Positions 1-11,959 of a DNA stretch of 64,000 nucleotides are shown piece after piece. Under the pieces are notes generated by a model. It saw nothing but the letters and a program-made list of their open reading frames with translations, was not told the DNA's origin and did not search any database. Every line of letters begins with the position of its first letter. Positions within the stretch are counted from its first letter, which is position 1. The DNA is taken from positions 93,988,186 to 94,052,185 of the forward strand of contig OU342630.1 in NCBI GenBank assembly GCA_910589415.1. The letters run 5' to 3'. The stretch comes from Malachius bipustulatus. Lineage: Eukaryota > Arthropoda > Insecta > Coleoptera > Melyridae. Position numbers and translations under genes: made by a program.

Positions 1-1
1 G

Positions 2-179
2 AAGAAAAACTCCGAGAAACCCATTGGAGGAACCTCCTCAGGGTTGAGACAAGCCAAAGAACTTCTCTGGAACTTCAACCGAGAGAGGTCGAAGATACTC
101 TTCAACCTTGGCAAGGAACGTCTCAGAACACTGACGGGATTTCTAACGGGACATTGCAAGCTCAGGTATTTCCATTATT
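2..179 (+). pseudogene. non-LTR retrotransposon ORF2 C-terminal fragment
   Basis: An open frame from base 2 runs to a TGA at 177-179. It contains a stretch reading RTLTGFLTGHCKL, which matches the region after RNase H in jockey/I-type non-LTR retrotransposons (typically 'L.G.LTGHC.L'). The start lies outside the window, and the expected downstream Cys/His segment is missing after the stop. This is a relic, not a host gene. Family assignment rests on the remembered motif only. Confidence 0.55.
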
Positions 180-660
180 GATAATTTTTGCGACCATTAT
201 TTGATTCATTCTCATTAATAATTATTGTGGATGAAAAGTCACGGTCGATGAAAATGACGTCACAAAATGAAAAAAAATTCCCGACATTTTCAATCTCAAC
301 AAATGCTACATATTTAACATAATGTAAACATAATTAGGGGAGCGTGGAGCCAATAGTCGATATTTACATGGGAATTCTCTACATTCGGAAAATCAAAAGA
401 AAAACGTGTATGTTAGTATGTTACGAAAAGGCCGTACATTGGGAAACATTTTGAAATTAAGCAATAAGAATCAATTATTTGTACTGATTTTATTTTACTG
501 CTCTATTTATGTTTACCTAATAGATAAATAAATAGTGGATGTTTCTATGTACAGCTATGTACAGTACAATAAATTAAATAATGCACAGTAAAGTAAGTAT
601 GTAAGTAGGTACCTATCTAGTAAATAAGTGAACTGAAACTGCAAGCTTATAAATACTTTC
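180..660. other. AT-rich intergenic stretch
   Basis: Between the retroelement fragment and the GDAP1-like 3' end I see only AT-rich sequence with GTAAGTAGGTACC-type simple runs. No coding or structured feature was recognised. Confidence 0.4.
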
Positions 661-671
661 CTCTGAAATAT

Positions 672-677
672 TTTATT
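672..677 (-). terminator. polyadenylation signal AATAAA of the GDAP1-like gene
   Basis: On the minus strand AATAAA lies 14-19 nt past the stop codon at 691-693. This fits a very short 3' UTR for the GDAP1-like gene. Confidence 0.5.
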
Positions 678-690
678 CGATATTTCACTT

Positions 691-3600
691 TTAAGGTTGT
701 TTTTTCAGTAAGGAATACGCTCCAACGGAACATAAAATCGCTGCTACAACGCTGATGCCTAGAACCAGAGGAGCTTGTTGCTGTATCATGCTCCTGATTA
801 GGTAAAATTTTCCAGGAATGGTCTTCTTGTAGGATTCTCTTTGTCTTACAATTTCAAAATACTTTTCAACGTGGGGTCTCTTGTCATCTGTCCAAAAATA
901 TGACTCAAATCCCAATTCGTAGAGACGATTCAGAAGAATTGTGAGACTGACATCGGCAATAGTAAATTTTTCAGATATTAAGTAAACATCCTTTTCACCT
1001 GAAAATATGAAAATTATTTATGTATACTATAAAGGTTATCCTAAATAGGTGCGATTAAATTTTAAGAGGTGATTCCTTTTGCGCGTTCTAAGGAAAAATA
1101 TAGGTCCCTTTAACTTGATGTGTTCGAAAATGTGAACTATGGTGTATGTGAACGACATAGTCGGATTCCATCCGAATGTTGGTCTGATACTCTTCGCTGT
1201 TGATACTACTACATATCTAAGTTACAGACCACCAACAGATATTAGAGATGCTGTGTGTACTGTGCAGTCGAGGGCTACTGACTGGTTTTCTGCAAATGAA
1301 CTAAGCTTAAATGTATGTAAAACCCAAAATCTGAACTTCAGCCTTCGGAATATCACACCCCAGCTTCCGACATCTAAATCTGTCAAATTTCTGGGGGTGT
1401 ATTTGGACCCCAAGCTTACATGGGGAGAGCACACAGGTCACTTAGTGGCCAGACTGGCTAGTATCGTTTATCTGATGCGTAACCTTGTCAGGGTAGTCTC
1501 ACGGGAGGTCCTGATGGCAGCATATCATGGCTACTTTGCATCAGTCATGACATATGCATTGTTATCCTGGGGTCATTCGGCTCATGCTGCGGAGGTCTTT
1601 GGTGTCCAGAGGAGGTGTGTCCGTGTGATGGCTGGTCTCGGTTATCGTGACTGCTGTCGGCGGACATTTGCTAGCCTTCGAATACTGACTCTGCCATCAG
1701 CATATATACTATTATGTCTTATATACATTAAGCGAAATTATAACCTGTTTACTCAGCATAGCGACATGCATAGCTACCCAACAAGGGGTAATTTGAATGT
1801 ACTGCCGGACTATTTTCGGCTTGGGAGGGCCAGGACCGGTACATCATACTATTGCATAAAATTCTACAATGTTCTACCAGCTCACATTAGAACTCTAGAT
1901 GAGAAAACCTTCAAAAAAAAGGATTAAGAACTACTTGACATCTAAAGCCTTCTATAGCTTTGAGGAATACCTTTCCTCAACCTTCACTGATGTATATGAT
2001 ATCTGACTATTGGGCTGGGCTCTGACTGAGGATCGACAGTGTGTTTCCAATTTATTGTCTTGCCTTTTAAGCCGTGTTTTGTTTGTTTTTTTTTTTGTGA
2101 CATTCTGACGTGTTTGTAATCAAACTATGTAATTGTTGTTTTTCTCTTTACTATCGAGCTATGTATTCGAAGTAATTCGAAATAATGTACCAATAATTTT
2201 TACTTTGATTTGACTTGTGTAAACACTTAAATGTGTATTCACACCAATAAATTATTATTATTATTAATGTACCATTTTTGAAAAACAGCAGGATGTAAAA
2301 AAATATTTTTCCAGTTTTTCAAAGATATCTCAGGAACCGTTTGAAATACAGAGCTCTCAGCTTTTGTATCTCGTTATTGATTTTAGTTGCCTTTTTATTG
2401 TTAATACATTTTTTTTCGTGTGCCATTGACGGAGATTAGGGTCAGAGAAATTGTTTGCCTTTCATTTTCAGACACATGTTTTGAAACATCCAAAGCGAGT
2501 TTTTCATCGTCGAGGGCCGTTTTCTTGGAAAAGGTTCACATTAGCTAGTATGATCAAGAGTACCTTTTTTGTATAGAAAATATTAGCGATTTAAAATGCG
2601 TTTCTAAAATGTGAATTTTCCCAGGGCCGTAAAAATTGAGGGGCAAAAAAACCCTAACGCAACTCCAAAATCTCCGTCGTAGACTTGTCAAAAAAATTAG
2701 TTAGTAAAAAACAGACGGTTCCCGAGATATCATCAAAAAACAGTACAAAAATGTTTCTTTGACACCCTCTGTATCTCAAAAATGGATAATTTTCAAGCCC
2801 ACACGTTAATAGGAACTTTTCTCTTAGAATTGGTCAAGGAATCTTAGAATAATAGCCCCCTCGAATTTTTCGCACTTATTTAGGATAACCCTGTATAGTT
2901 ATACTATTTATTTAAAAAATGTGATAAAGGAGAGTACCTTGTACTTTTGCTAGGAAATTAACAATTAAAAATGTCTCTCACAAAGTATAAAGGATGAGGC
3001 GCAAGAACCTTAGGGCATAAATGAAAAATTGTTTTGACTAAAAGTCTGAAACTTTATTTATACATATTGTATGATTCCAGTTTCGAGAATCTGAACTAAA
3101 ATTTTTGCAGCCCCATCAACTTCCGGTTACACCGAAAGTAGCCTTCAACTTCTTTATTTTAAATGCATCGTCCTGTATATTATTACACTTTCAGATTATG
3201 CGGAGAAATTTAGTAAAAATGGTGTTTATAGTTCAAGTTTGTAACGAGCGATTTGTGAGTTATAAACAAATGGAAATCGCAATTTTCTATTTTCAAAACA
3301 GCTTAAATTGAAAATGGGTCAAGATATCGGAAAACCGCTTATACAAGTCCCTATCTTAACTTTTCAAGTGGTATCCTATTGTGTGGATGAAATTTTTAAA
3401 CAAAGTGTTGAAAAATCGGCGATTTTTTCAAAAAAATTGAGATTTTAAAAAAAAATATTTATGCAAGTGCATGAAAAATTAATATAGGGACGTATACCTA
3501 AACCACTTTAAAAATAAAAAATTGCTATTTTCATTTGTTTATAACTCGTTATAAATTGAATGAACTAAAAACATTATTTTTATAAAATTTCTTTGCACAA

Positions 3601-6600
3601 GGGTGTCTCATTTAAAATAAAGGAGTTGATGGCTACTTTCCGGTGTAACCTGGATATGGGGTTGCAAATATTTTAGTTCACTTCCTCGAAGCTAAAATCA
3701 TAGTACACGTCCTGTATAAATTTTCAGGCTTCTAGTCCAATCAGTTTTCCATTTACGAATGCCCTAATATTCTCGCGTCTCACCTGTATACAGGGTGTCC
3801 CAGACTTAATTGACCAGGCCATATCTCATATACAGGTTGAGATAATCGAGCCGAATAAAAGGCATATTATTATAATTTTTCAAGCTGTATAACATGACAG
3901 CATGAAAACAACCCCCACTCCAACATCCCCTAAGTTACAGCCCCCACCCTTAAAAAAATGAATAGCACCCTGTATATATTTTTGTATATTCAAAACCAGT
4001 ATTCGATTCTCTATTCAGATGATTTTTCAGATTCAAAATTGGTTCACAGATAACCAAATTATTAATTTTATTTCAATCAAAGTAGTCAAGTTTTTTTTTT
4101 TTTTGTTCAATAATTTTTAATACTGAAATAGTTGCTAATACATGGTCATACATACAAATTACAAATTAATAAATGAAACTAATAAATGAAACTAATAATG
4201 AAATACAAAAATAAATAATAATACATAAAAGATAGGCATGCATAATCTAAAATGATTATGTATTATAACAAATGTTCAAAATGTAATCCTTCGGCAGCAA
4301 TGCACATTTCAAATCTTTGCAATAAACTCCTAGTACAGGTTGATATTAACATCTGTTCCGTAATTTGTCTACAAGCATTTCTGATTTTTATTTTCATGTC
4401 ATCGAGATTTTGAGGTTTTGTTGCGTACACTATATCTTTCAGTGCTCCCCAAAGGAAAAAATCAAGGGGAGACAAGTCGGGTGAACGGGCTGGCCATTTA
4501 ATATCAAGAGATGCATTAGCTATGACAGAATTACCGTATCGATTATGTAGATAATTCATTACAGTGTTTGCATTGTGTGCAGGTGCACCATCTTGTTGCC
4601 ACCATATTTGCTGTCTTTCTTGAATTGGTATATCGTCTAATAGTTCAGGTATTATGTTCTCCAAGAACTGTAAATATCGCTCACCATTTAAATTACCTTC
4701 AAAGAAATGAGGTCCTATGATATGTCCGTTAAATATTCCGCACCACACATTCACACCCCAAATTGTTTGGAATCTCGTTTCATCAACCCAGTGTGGGTTA
4801 ACAGGAGACCAGTAATTGGAATTATGACGATTCATTACTCCATTATTATGAAATCTCGCTTCATCACTCCACAAAATCTTGGATAGAAATAATGGATCTT
4901 CATGAAGTTTTATCGACACATGTGCAATAAATTCAAGCCGTCTATTGGTATCACCAGGCCGTAAGTCTTGAACCAAATGAACTTTAAAGGGATGATAAGT
5001 AAAGGATTTTAGTATTCTATGTATGGTACTTTTCGAAATCCCAATTTCAACAGCAAGTCTCCGAATCGATATATGAGGATTAAAATGTACATAAGCCAAA
5101 GCCTGATAACATTTATGACGTTTTCTTCATTTCTTGCTACTCTTACAACAGTATCTCTTTTATTATTTGGGAAATGCCCCACCCTCAATGTCTGTTCAAG
5201 ATGCACGAATGTATTTTCACTTGGAATTTGTCTGTTGGGGTAACGTTCATGATAAACTGCTTTGGCTCTTCTTTTATTTTTCAAACATTCCCCATAAATC
5301 AGAATCATATCTATGTACTCTTCAGGAGTAAACAAATAAGGCATAGTTATTAAATTGTTTGGACTTTATTTATAATAATGACTATCATCTGCCTATTGAA
5401 AACTATGACTAAATTATTTAAAAATTGTGACAGCTAAAGTCATTCGATAAAGTTCGACTAAAAAGTCATGGTCACCTTAAGGAATACATTTTGAACGTTT
5501 GTTGTGATACTTTAGATAATGCATTCCTAACTAGTATGTATTTATCTTTGTATGATTTTCATTTATTACGTTTGTAATTTGTTGTATGATCATGTATTAG
5601 TAACTATTTGAGTATTGAAAATTATTGAAAAAAAAAAAACTTGACTACTTTGATTGAAATAAAATTAATACTTTGGTTATCTGTGAACCAATTTTGAATC
5701 TGAAAAATCATCTGAATAGAGAATCGAATACTGGTTTTGAATATACAAAAATATATACAGGGTGCTATTCATTTTTTTAAGGGTGGGGGCTGTAACTTAG
5801 GGGATGTTGGAGTGGGGGTTGCTTTCATGCTGTCATGTTATACAGCTTGAAAAATTATAATAATATGCCTTTTATTCGGCTCGATTATCTCAACCTGTAT
5901 ATGAGATATGGCCTGGTCAATTAAGTCTGGGACACCCTGTATAAAAGATATCTAAACAATATCTAAAGAAAAGGAAAATCAACAGCTTTAAGCTCATTTA
6001 ACAGAGCTCCGTGATAAGCAATAAACAGATCCAACCAGATTTGAAGACATGGACATTGCATTGCCCTTATGGATGACTTGTGATCATGCCAATATATCAG
6101 AATCTGGTATGGATCTGTCTGCTGTGGAAAAATTGAAGATTTATAAAATATGTCAATGTTCAAAAATATTTATTTTAAACAACATACTTTGACGTGCTTT
6201 CGCATCGAAATGGCGTTCTACTTCATCAAGCACCAAATCCACCGAAGCCAGCACTCTTGCATATTCTTCTTTACTTAACATGGTCTTGTGTTTTGATTCT
6301 TGAGCATAAGATTTCTGAATCAACACATGTTTTATTTCTGGATTCTTTTCCGCGTGTCTCTTCAGGTTTTCAGGACTATTCCTCTCGGCGTCTAGAATAG
6401 TAAAACTTTGAGAGTAATTAAATTATAATACTCTGCTGGAATGAAATTAGTTTCCTTACTTAATATAGCCTTTCGGATGGGCGATATGAAGGGAATTCTT
6501 GGTTTCTTAACGAGCTCTGGTTGATAGAAAGATCCCATGGTAATTATTCCTGCCGGTAATTTATCCACAAGCTGCCTCAAATAGTTCATTTTTTGTCGCA

Positions 6601-7866
6601 TATCCCCATCTAGGTCGATTGGAACCAATCGTGGAGTTTCTCCTGAAAAAATATACGTACTTATCTCAATTTATTAATAACCATAAATGCGTCACCGAGC
6701 AGGTATAATAACCCAAATAAATCGTTTAAAGGATTTTTATTCTCAACGATGTTTTAACTATAGGTATAAATTACGACCTATACAAACGCCAAAGTCGGGG
6801 ATATGCGGAGGGTTGGCGGAAGTATTGACCCAGCACCTGAGCGAGTGGGACGCGATGCTTGGCCGCACCTGTATCATGGCGGGAGCCGGCTACCTCTGTA
6901 AACTTCTGGTTATTGCCTGATACATGGCGGGACATTCCTATGAAAATTCTCGTCCATAAAGGGAAAAGTTGCGTTAGTGTAAATTGTAAATTAAAGTAAA
7001 CGATTAAATTAAAGTAATTGAATCAGTTGAATTAGCTTTCCAAATTATCGGCGAACCCACAGAAGGAAAATACATAACATTATTATATTAAAGACGAAAA
7101 ATGTCTACACACAGAATCTTCGATCATGCATGGCCTATTTTCTCTTATGCCACTATTTCTCAAAAACATTAATACATACCTATGTAGTTAAACAGGGGAA
7201 CAACTGAGTAGGAATGTGGTGATTTTCAGAAGGAACGAACTTGACCACGGGACTGTCTAGATCGATAAGTAAATCTGTACGGTCTAAATTTGTATAGACC
7301 TAGGTAGGGTTCAGTTAATTTTTTTTTTTAGTTAATATTTTATGTACTTTAATTCGCATTTGACCTACCCTCAATTACAATTTACGCATTCTGAAATACA
7401 TCAAACCGTTTCCCAATTACAACTGGAAAATGTGTAGTAGGTAGGTGTACTAGAGTACTTATAATAAATAGGTATCGTAATACAATTAAAAACGCTTCAA
7501 TTATGGCCTCATAATTCGTCTGCTGTAAATAAAAAACTACTTATTATTTGGATGACTCATATTCAGACTACCCAACTTTTCACCAAACTGTCAAGATGAA
7601 AATTGAATAATATAATATTTTTTATTTAAAAAATACTTCAATAATTTTATCATTAGAACAGCTGCCTACTTACCGTCACTGAAATTATCTTCCAGATAGT
7701 CGATTATTCTCACTGAGTCAGGAATGATCTTATCAGAGTCCTGTAGGACAGGTACTTCGCCTCTGGGATTGATTTTGAGGAACCACGGCTCATATTGTTT
7801 TTCTCTAATTATATTAACAGCCCTTGGCTCAAACTGCAAGTTTTTCTCATAAAGAGCCATTAGAAC
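691..7866 (-). CDS. GDAP1: GDAP1-like GST-fold mitochondrial membrane protein
   Basis: Spliced gene with coding exons at 7674-7866, 6460-6642, 6188-6391 and 691-998. Each junction has GT-AG signals and the phase stays constant (phase 1). From the ATG at 7860 it encodes about 293 aa. Exon A gives a GST N-terminal fold (NPRGEVPVL, then IIDYLE). The last exon gives the GST C-terminal helix segment (FTIADVSLTILLNRL), then KRPHVEKYFE, and ends in a hydrophobic tail anchor (APLVLGISVVAAILCSVGAY followed by SLLKKQP). That layout is diagnostic of GDAP1, an outer mitochondrial membrane protein involved in fission and redox balance. Before the ATG the exon reads Val-Leu in frame, as in the family's '...KVL-ALYEK', so the true N-terminus is probably in an upstream exon I could not locate. 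Introns carry a mariner-like element and MITEs. Confidence 0.85.
1031..2893. mobile_element. MITE-like element split by a non-LTR insertion
   Basis: The ends are inverted copies of GGTTATCCTAAATA followed by (A/G)GTGCGA. The right end is an intact ...CCCTG next to TA; the left end has lost the CAGGG form (AAAGG). A non-LTR fragment (about 1103-2272) sits inside, so the host element is older. It lies in the last intron of the GDAP1-like gene. Confidence 0.6.
1103..2272 (+). pseudogene. 3' half of a non-LTR retrotransposon (reverse transcriptase C-terminus)
   Basis: An open frame at 1139-1927 (262 aa) covers the end of a reverse transcriptase. VNDIV is followed by LFAVDTTT, which stands where an LFADDTT catalytic motif is expected. 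Next come LSLNVCKTQ, KFLGVYLDPKLTW and SYPTRGNLN, typical of the thumb and C-terminal region of CR1/jockey-group elements. The second catalytic Asp appears lost (AVDT), so it is inactive. The frame shifts near an A-run at about 1915-1923, after which the homologous tail (NYLTSKAF) continues in another frame. The 3' end is a TTA repeat at about 2252-2268, a common non-LTR tail. The element is 5'-truncated. Confidence 0.75.
2990..3786. mobile_element. foldback MITE (family A)
   Basis: Imperfect inverted arms of roughly 180-300 bp: 2990 onward matches the reverse complement of about 3610-3786, including the ATTTTAAATG and GTAACC/GGTTAC blocks. TA flanks the right end (3787-3788). The core contains 'AAATCGCAATTTTC' and 'AAGATATCGGAAAACCG', which recur near 40.1 kb and 61.8 kb. 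Confidence 0.6.
3791..5939 (-). mobile_element. Tc1/mariner-like DNA transposon with long TIRs
   Basis: Full-length 2,149-bp element starting CAGGGTGTCCCAGACTTAAT and ending with its inverse, flanked by TA at 3789-3790 and 5940-5941. The terminal inverted repeats run about 390 bp (3791 to about 4180, and about 5550 to 5939) with few differences. This is far longer than the ~30 bp of classical mariner. The transposase lies on the minus strand and is broken by one frameshift. Confidence 0.85.
4263..5344 (-). pseudogene. Tc1/mariner-like transposase, single frameshift
   Basis: The N-terminal part (ATG at 5344, about 80 aa, FTPEEYIDMILIYGE then RAKAVYHERYPNR) is a helix-turn-helix of the DUF4817 type. 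The C-terminal part (to 4263, about 280 aa) contains a second HTH (ISIRRLAVEIGISKSTIHRI) and the DDD catalytic domain: LWSDEARF, WWQQDGAPAHN and RSPDLSPLDFFLWG. Counted by eye, 90 residues separate the first two Asp and 42 the last two. A one-base loss near 5100-5105 puts the two halves in different frames, so this copy should not make full-length transposase. Total length of about 360 aa matches the family. Confidence 0.85.
6785..6930. other. GC-rich island inside a GDAP1-like intron
   Basis: About 145 bp of clearly GC-richer sequence (CGGGGATATGCGGAGG ... GGCGGGAGCCGGC) in otherwise AT-rich intron DNA. It could be a short transposon or SINE remnant. I recognised no protein, tRNA-like box or repeat partner in the window. 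Confidence 0.3.
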
Positions 7867-8090
7867 CTAGAATAATATTTCTCAATAATAATGCAAATTT
7901 GATAAATACATATACAGATAGACTCAATAAATTTCAATCGGTAGGAAGGTAGACTACTAATTCGAAAAAACGATTTTCTGAGAATATTAATTTTAATGTT
8001 TTTTTTTTAATAATCTAAAAAAATCCAGTAGGTAGGTATACTTTGACCAAGATGCGTTGGAGTATTCCTTATTGAGACATAAAAACTTAC

Positions 8091-8162
8091 GAACAAAATC
8101 TCGCAAGCTGCTTGAATCACAACAAGGCAAGGACAGTACAACTTTTGCAGAGTAGCGAATAA
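8091..8162 (-). other. possible 5' exon of the GDAP1-like gene
   Basis: On the minus strand a 72-nt open stretch ends at a good donor (GTAAGT, 8085-8090) in phase with the acceptor at 7867-7868. It has no ATG and does not resemble a GST N-terminus, so it may be a 5' UTR exon or coincidence. Confidence 0.25.
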
Positions 8163-8349
8163 TTATTTATTGACGGGAACACTTTCACTGATTTAAGCCT
8201 ATAGTTCCGCAAAAATCTATGACAGAGAAAGTAATTAAATTTTCCTTAATGTATTTATATTTTTTTTAAATGAGAGGGGGTTCCTAACGAGATGACAGTT
8301 GCCTCAATATTGAGCGATTGCAGCGATCAGTAAACCGCTGAGGAATTCA

Positions 8350-8515
8350 GGTGTACAAATTGGAGGTCATCTGAGGAAATTGGGAGGTAATCTGAGGAAA
8401 TCTTAGTAATCCAAAGGTAATCTGCTCAGAAAATCTTCAGGTAATCTGCTGAGGAAATCTGGGAAATCTGGAGGTAATCCGAGGAAATCCGGAGGGAATC
8501 TGAAGGAATCTCACT
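8350..8515 (+). repeat. degenerate ~20-bp minisatellite
   Basis: Repeated variants of GGAGGTAATCTGAGGAAATC occur head to tail with indels and substitutions (about 7 units). It lies upstream of the GDAP1-like gene. Confidence 0.7.
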
Positions 8516-8929
8516 TAGTGCGATCTAGGCGCATGCGCGGAATACGCCATTTTATGTGATGGGAATCGTCGAAATAAATCATCGAAACATAATCGAAAAA
8601 ATAATCGAAATCAATTCTAAATATGATAAAGTAATTTTTTCAACGGGCGTTCAGCAGGCGAAGATTTTTTATTGTTTAATGTCACGCAATTCCCCAGAAG
8701 AGAAAAATGGCCTTACATATTATGCCATTTGAATTTTCGTAGAAAATGGTCTTTTAGAAGAACCCTTGTATCTTGTATTATAATACAAGATGGGAAAAAA
8801 CATTAAAAGTAAATTAACAGCATGACAAGAACCTTTTCCAAACTTTCTGTTAGTGCAATTTTTTTAGTAGGTATAGTTAGACACTGCCAGAGATAGGAAA
8901 GGGGGGGCAAGGTCGATAAACTTCTATAT

Positions 8930-9265
8930 TGATTTATCGGCACACTTTTGGAGCAAATCAACTTCACTGAGTGAGAAGAACGTATCTCAAACTATATACT
9001 CTTGTGACAAAAAAATGATTTTTCTTATTAGTTTACCAGTGGCGTTGGTAGAAAATAGATCAAAATGGCTCACTTTTTATACCCATTTTATGGCACATTT
9101 TCAAGGAAATTTAACTAAAATTTTCACAGTAGACAAATATATCAATAAATTTTGACCCCCGAGAAATTTGAGGAAGCGCATTTATGAAAGGGCGGAAATA
9201 TTCATAATTAGGCGAAACAATTAATAAAAAATACACTCATTTAGGAATTGCTGCGTGAGAAGGTT
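8930..9265 (+). repeat. dispersed repeat related to the 37-38.8 kb array
   Basis: Shares 'CCAGTGGCGTTGGTAG', 'ATTTTCACAGTAGACAA' and 'GGCGGAAATATTCATAA' with 37.6 kb and 38.5-38.8 kb. Non-coding dispersed repeat. Confidence 0.5.
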
Positions 9266-9579
9266 TAACGTGTGGGTTGGTGATTGCGAATCGTAATTAA
9301 TGATGCAGTAAAACAATAAATCAGCGTGGTGGAACTTTGTTTTTTTTTCCATCTGGGGGGAGGGGGTTTGTTAATTTTTAGGCGGCGAGTGTCACCTCTC
9401 AGACATTGTGTTCTAGCTTTTTTTAGAAAGATTAGCTTTTTCTAGAATTTTGTTTGTATTAAAAAATATGATTACAACTTCGGCGCTCCTTCTTGACTAT
9501 AAATATTTTTATAATTATGTATACAGGGTGTCCCAGCAGGTGTCGATTAACTTCTAGCCGTTCTCTCGCTATGAAGTGT

Positions 9580-10163
9580 CGACGTCCCGGCAGATGGCCA
9601 AAATAAAGCTCTCTAGCCTACAGAGACAAGCTTGTCTGGCGGTCTGTGGTGCTATTAACACCATCCGGTCAGCGGCTATGAAAATCCTACTGGATTTACC
9701 ACCTCTCCATATTTATTAGGAAATAGAGGCCAGATGAACTACATATGAAATGGTGCAAATGGCAAGAAACTTGGAACGAACGAGGTTACTGGATGACATT
9801 TATAGAAAATCACAGTCTTCTGGGTATGCCTACGGACATAATGCCTAAGACCAGGGCTGAATGCCGCCTGTGCTTGGAGGATGACACATTCTATACGAGT
9901 GTCCCGCTTTCGGAAGAACCAAATTACAAACCCGGTGGGAGGACTTTCTCACACCGGAGGACATAGATACATTAGCAAAAGTCAAGATGGTCAGCTTCGT
10001 CAAAGAGGCTGACTTGATGGGGTTAATGTAGAACGACTAGATGTGAGCCACAAAGCCAGAATAGACCTTGGTCGCAGTGGAGGTGTCCTAATGACCCACT
10101 CACGATGAACCTGATCTATTCTTATCTAACGTAGCTAAAGGACATCATTGTTAAAAAAAAAAA
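9580..10163 (+). pseudogene. decayed jockey-type non-LTR 3' fragment
   Basis: From 9580 the frame reads LSSLQRQACLAVCGAI then LLDLPPLHIY, the classic segment between reverse transcriptase and RNase H in jockey-group elements, followed at once by a stop. A second open piece (9745-9966) reads LLGMPTDIMPKTRAECRLCL. The region ends in an A-run at about 10150-10162, consistent with a retrotransposon 3' tail. Several stops and frame changes make it dead. It abuts a 'CAGGGTGTCCCAGC' MITE end at about 9524. Confidence 0.65.
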
Positions 10164-10169
10164 CCTTGC

Positions 10170-11140
10170 AGTCAACAGGAAAAGAAGTAAGATAATTTTA
10201 TTTATGATATATAAAGATTTTTTGATGAATGGAAATTTTAAGTATCTACAAAGACCAGACCTCTATTTATAATAATAGTCTGTTTAAAGGTGGATTATTC
10301 GCTGTTGGTTTTATGCAATATATTTACCTACTTTAGTTTGTCAGACAATAAAGCGTAATTTACAGCATTCACGATGTGATGTGCATGGTTACTGATTTAC
10401 GGACCTGCAATAACAAACGTTCAATATTTCATGATTTTTTTTTGTACAGAAAATTATGTAAAAAATATTCGTCTAGGTTCTAGGTACATACATCTACTAG
10501 AAATACATTAAAGATCATAAAATGGTTGATTAGAATGTGCAGTGAGTGGTAAAATAATAATTTTACATTTAAGATCCTATCTTTATAATAATAATGGAAT
10601 TCTAAATTGGAGGATACAAATAATACTGATTATTATGAACTTCTAACATTTATTGAATTTCAAACATAAAAAATTTAATAGCCTTCAATAATATCCATGG
10701 TCATGGTCAAGCCATGACCATTTGATCGTCTGTAAAAATAGCATTGAATTCGAAAGTGATTACCGCTTCGTCATTAACCATGATATATTAATTATCTATA
10801 TAATATTATGTATTAAATTTTATTTATTTCAAATCAGTGATTAGTTTTTTTTTTTTTTTTTGAAATCACAATGTTTATTATTATTACTAAAATCCATAGT
10901 CGACGTCCACTTGACAATGCCTAGTAGTTTATTTAATTATAATAATTATTTTCCGACGACAAAGAAAGGTGCTTTCTTGCTTCTCGGTGCCTAAAAATAT
11001 TCCAGAATACTCGATTTTTAGGCGACAAAAAACTTCAACCACGACCAGATTCATCAGATATCATTGCTCTGTCCTATAATTTATGAAAGTCGCCCCAGTC
11101 CAGACCATCAAATGTCCGTTGATCATGATGACTCATAGAC
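10170..11140. other. non-coding AT-rich stretch
   Basis: No gene seen. A perfect 10-bp-stem hairpin (ATGGTCATGG ... CCATGACCAT, 10697-10721) and TA-rich runs are the only structures noted. Confidence 0.4.
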
Positions 11141-11166
11141 CACTATAATATATATATATATATATA

Positions 11167-11836
11167 CAGGGTGATCCCGAAATGGCGGACACGGTATACA
11201 GGGTGTTGTAGAGGATGTTCAGAAAGACTGTAAATTTAAAACAAAAATGGTTTCCTCGGCTTCGTTACCGAGATATAGGGTGTCCTTTTTCGAAAATTTA
11301 AATCCAAATGGCAGTCAACTTTAAACAACCTACACTGGCAAAGCACATGGTTTTACCACAGCATAGTTATAGGTATGCTGTGGTTTTACATAACTATAAC
11401 GATAATGTTTGCTTTTATTATTTTTATTATCGGGAACGGAATTACAGGCATTCAAAGTTTATTTTATTCCCCGAGTTCAAAACAATTCTTCAATGTGGCA
11501 TCGTTGTTCAAATTCGAGCTCAACAATGAAACTAAAATAAATTTTGAATAATATCATCGAATATGTATCCGCGCAACGATTATTGTTTTTAACTTTGTTG
11601 GATTTGCCATTTCATATGTTTCCATGGTAACATCTATCTGGGTATTATTGTAGACCTAGACATTATTTTTCTGCCTAAAGAAGGGTAGTGCAGTATTGTG
11701 ACTTTTTTGTCCACAAAAGTGGTCATATCTTCTTACGGTGGCCATACTGGAGAAAAAAGTATAAGTGAACTTAGAATCTTTAATCCACAATGGAAGCTGT
11801 GGTGGTGTCCGTGTCCGCCATTTCGGGATCACCCTG
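11167..11836. mobile_element. MITE with 29-bp TIR
   Basis: 670-bp element starting CAGGGTGATCCCGAAATGGC (the match continues through GGACACGG) and ending in its exact inverse. It lies in a (TA)n target, so the duplication is TA. No coding capacity. The internal sequence contains a small ACCACAGCATA/TATGCTGTGGT palindrome at 11355-11385. Confidence 0.8.
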
Positions 11837-11959
11837 TATATATATACTGGGTGTCCCAGCTTATTCGAAGCGGTCTCTGTAGGCCAAACGATGGACTTTT
11901 TCAAAAAACCATTTGCAAATTCACGTACAGAATCACAATGGCCATAATTTAAAATTATT

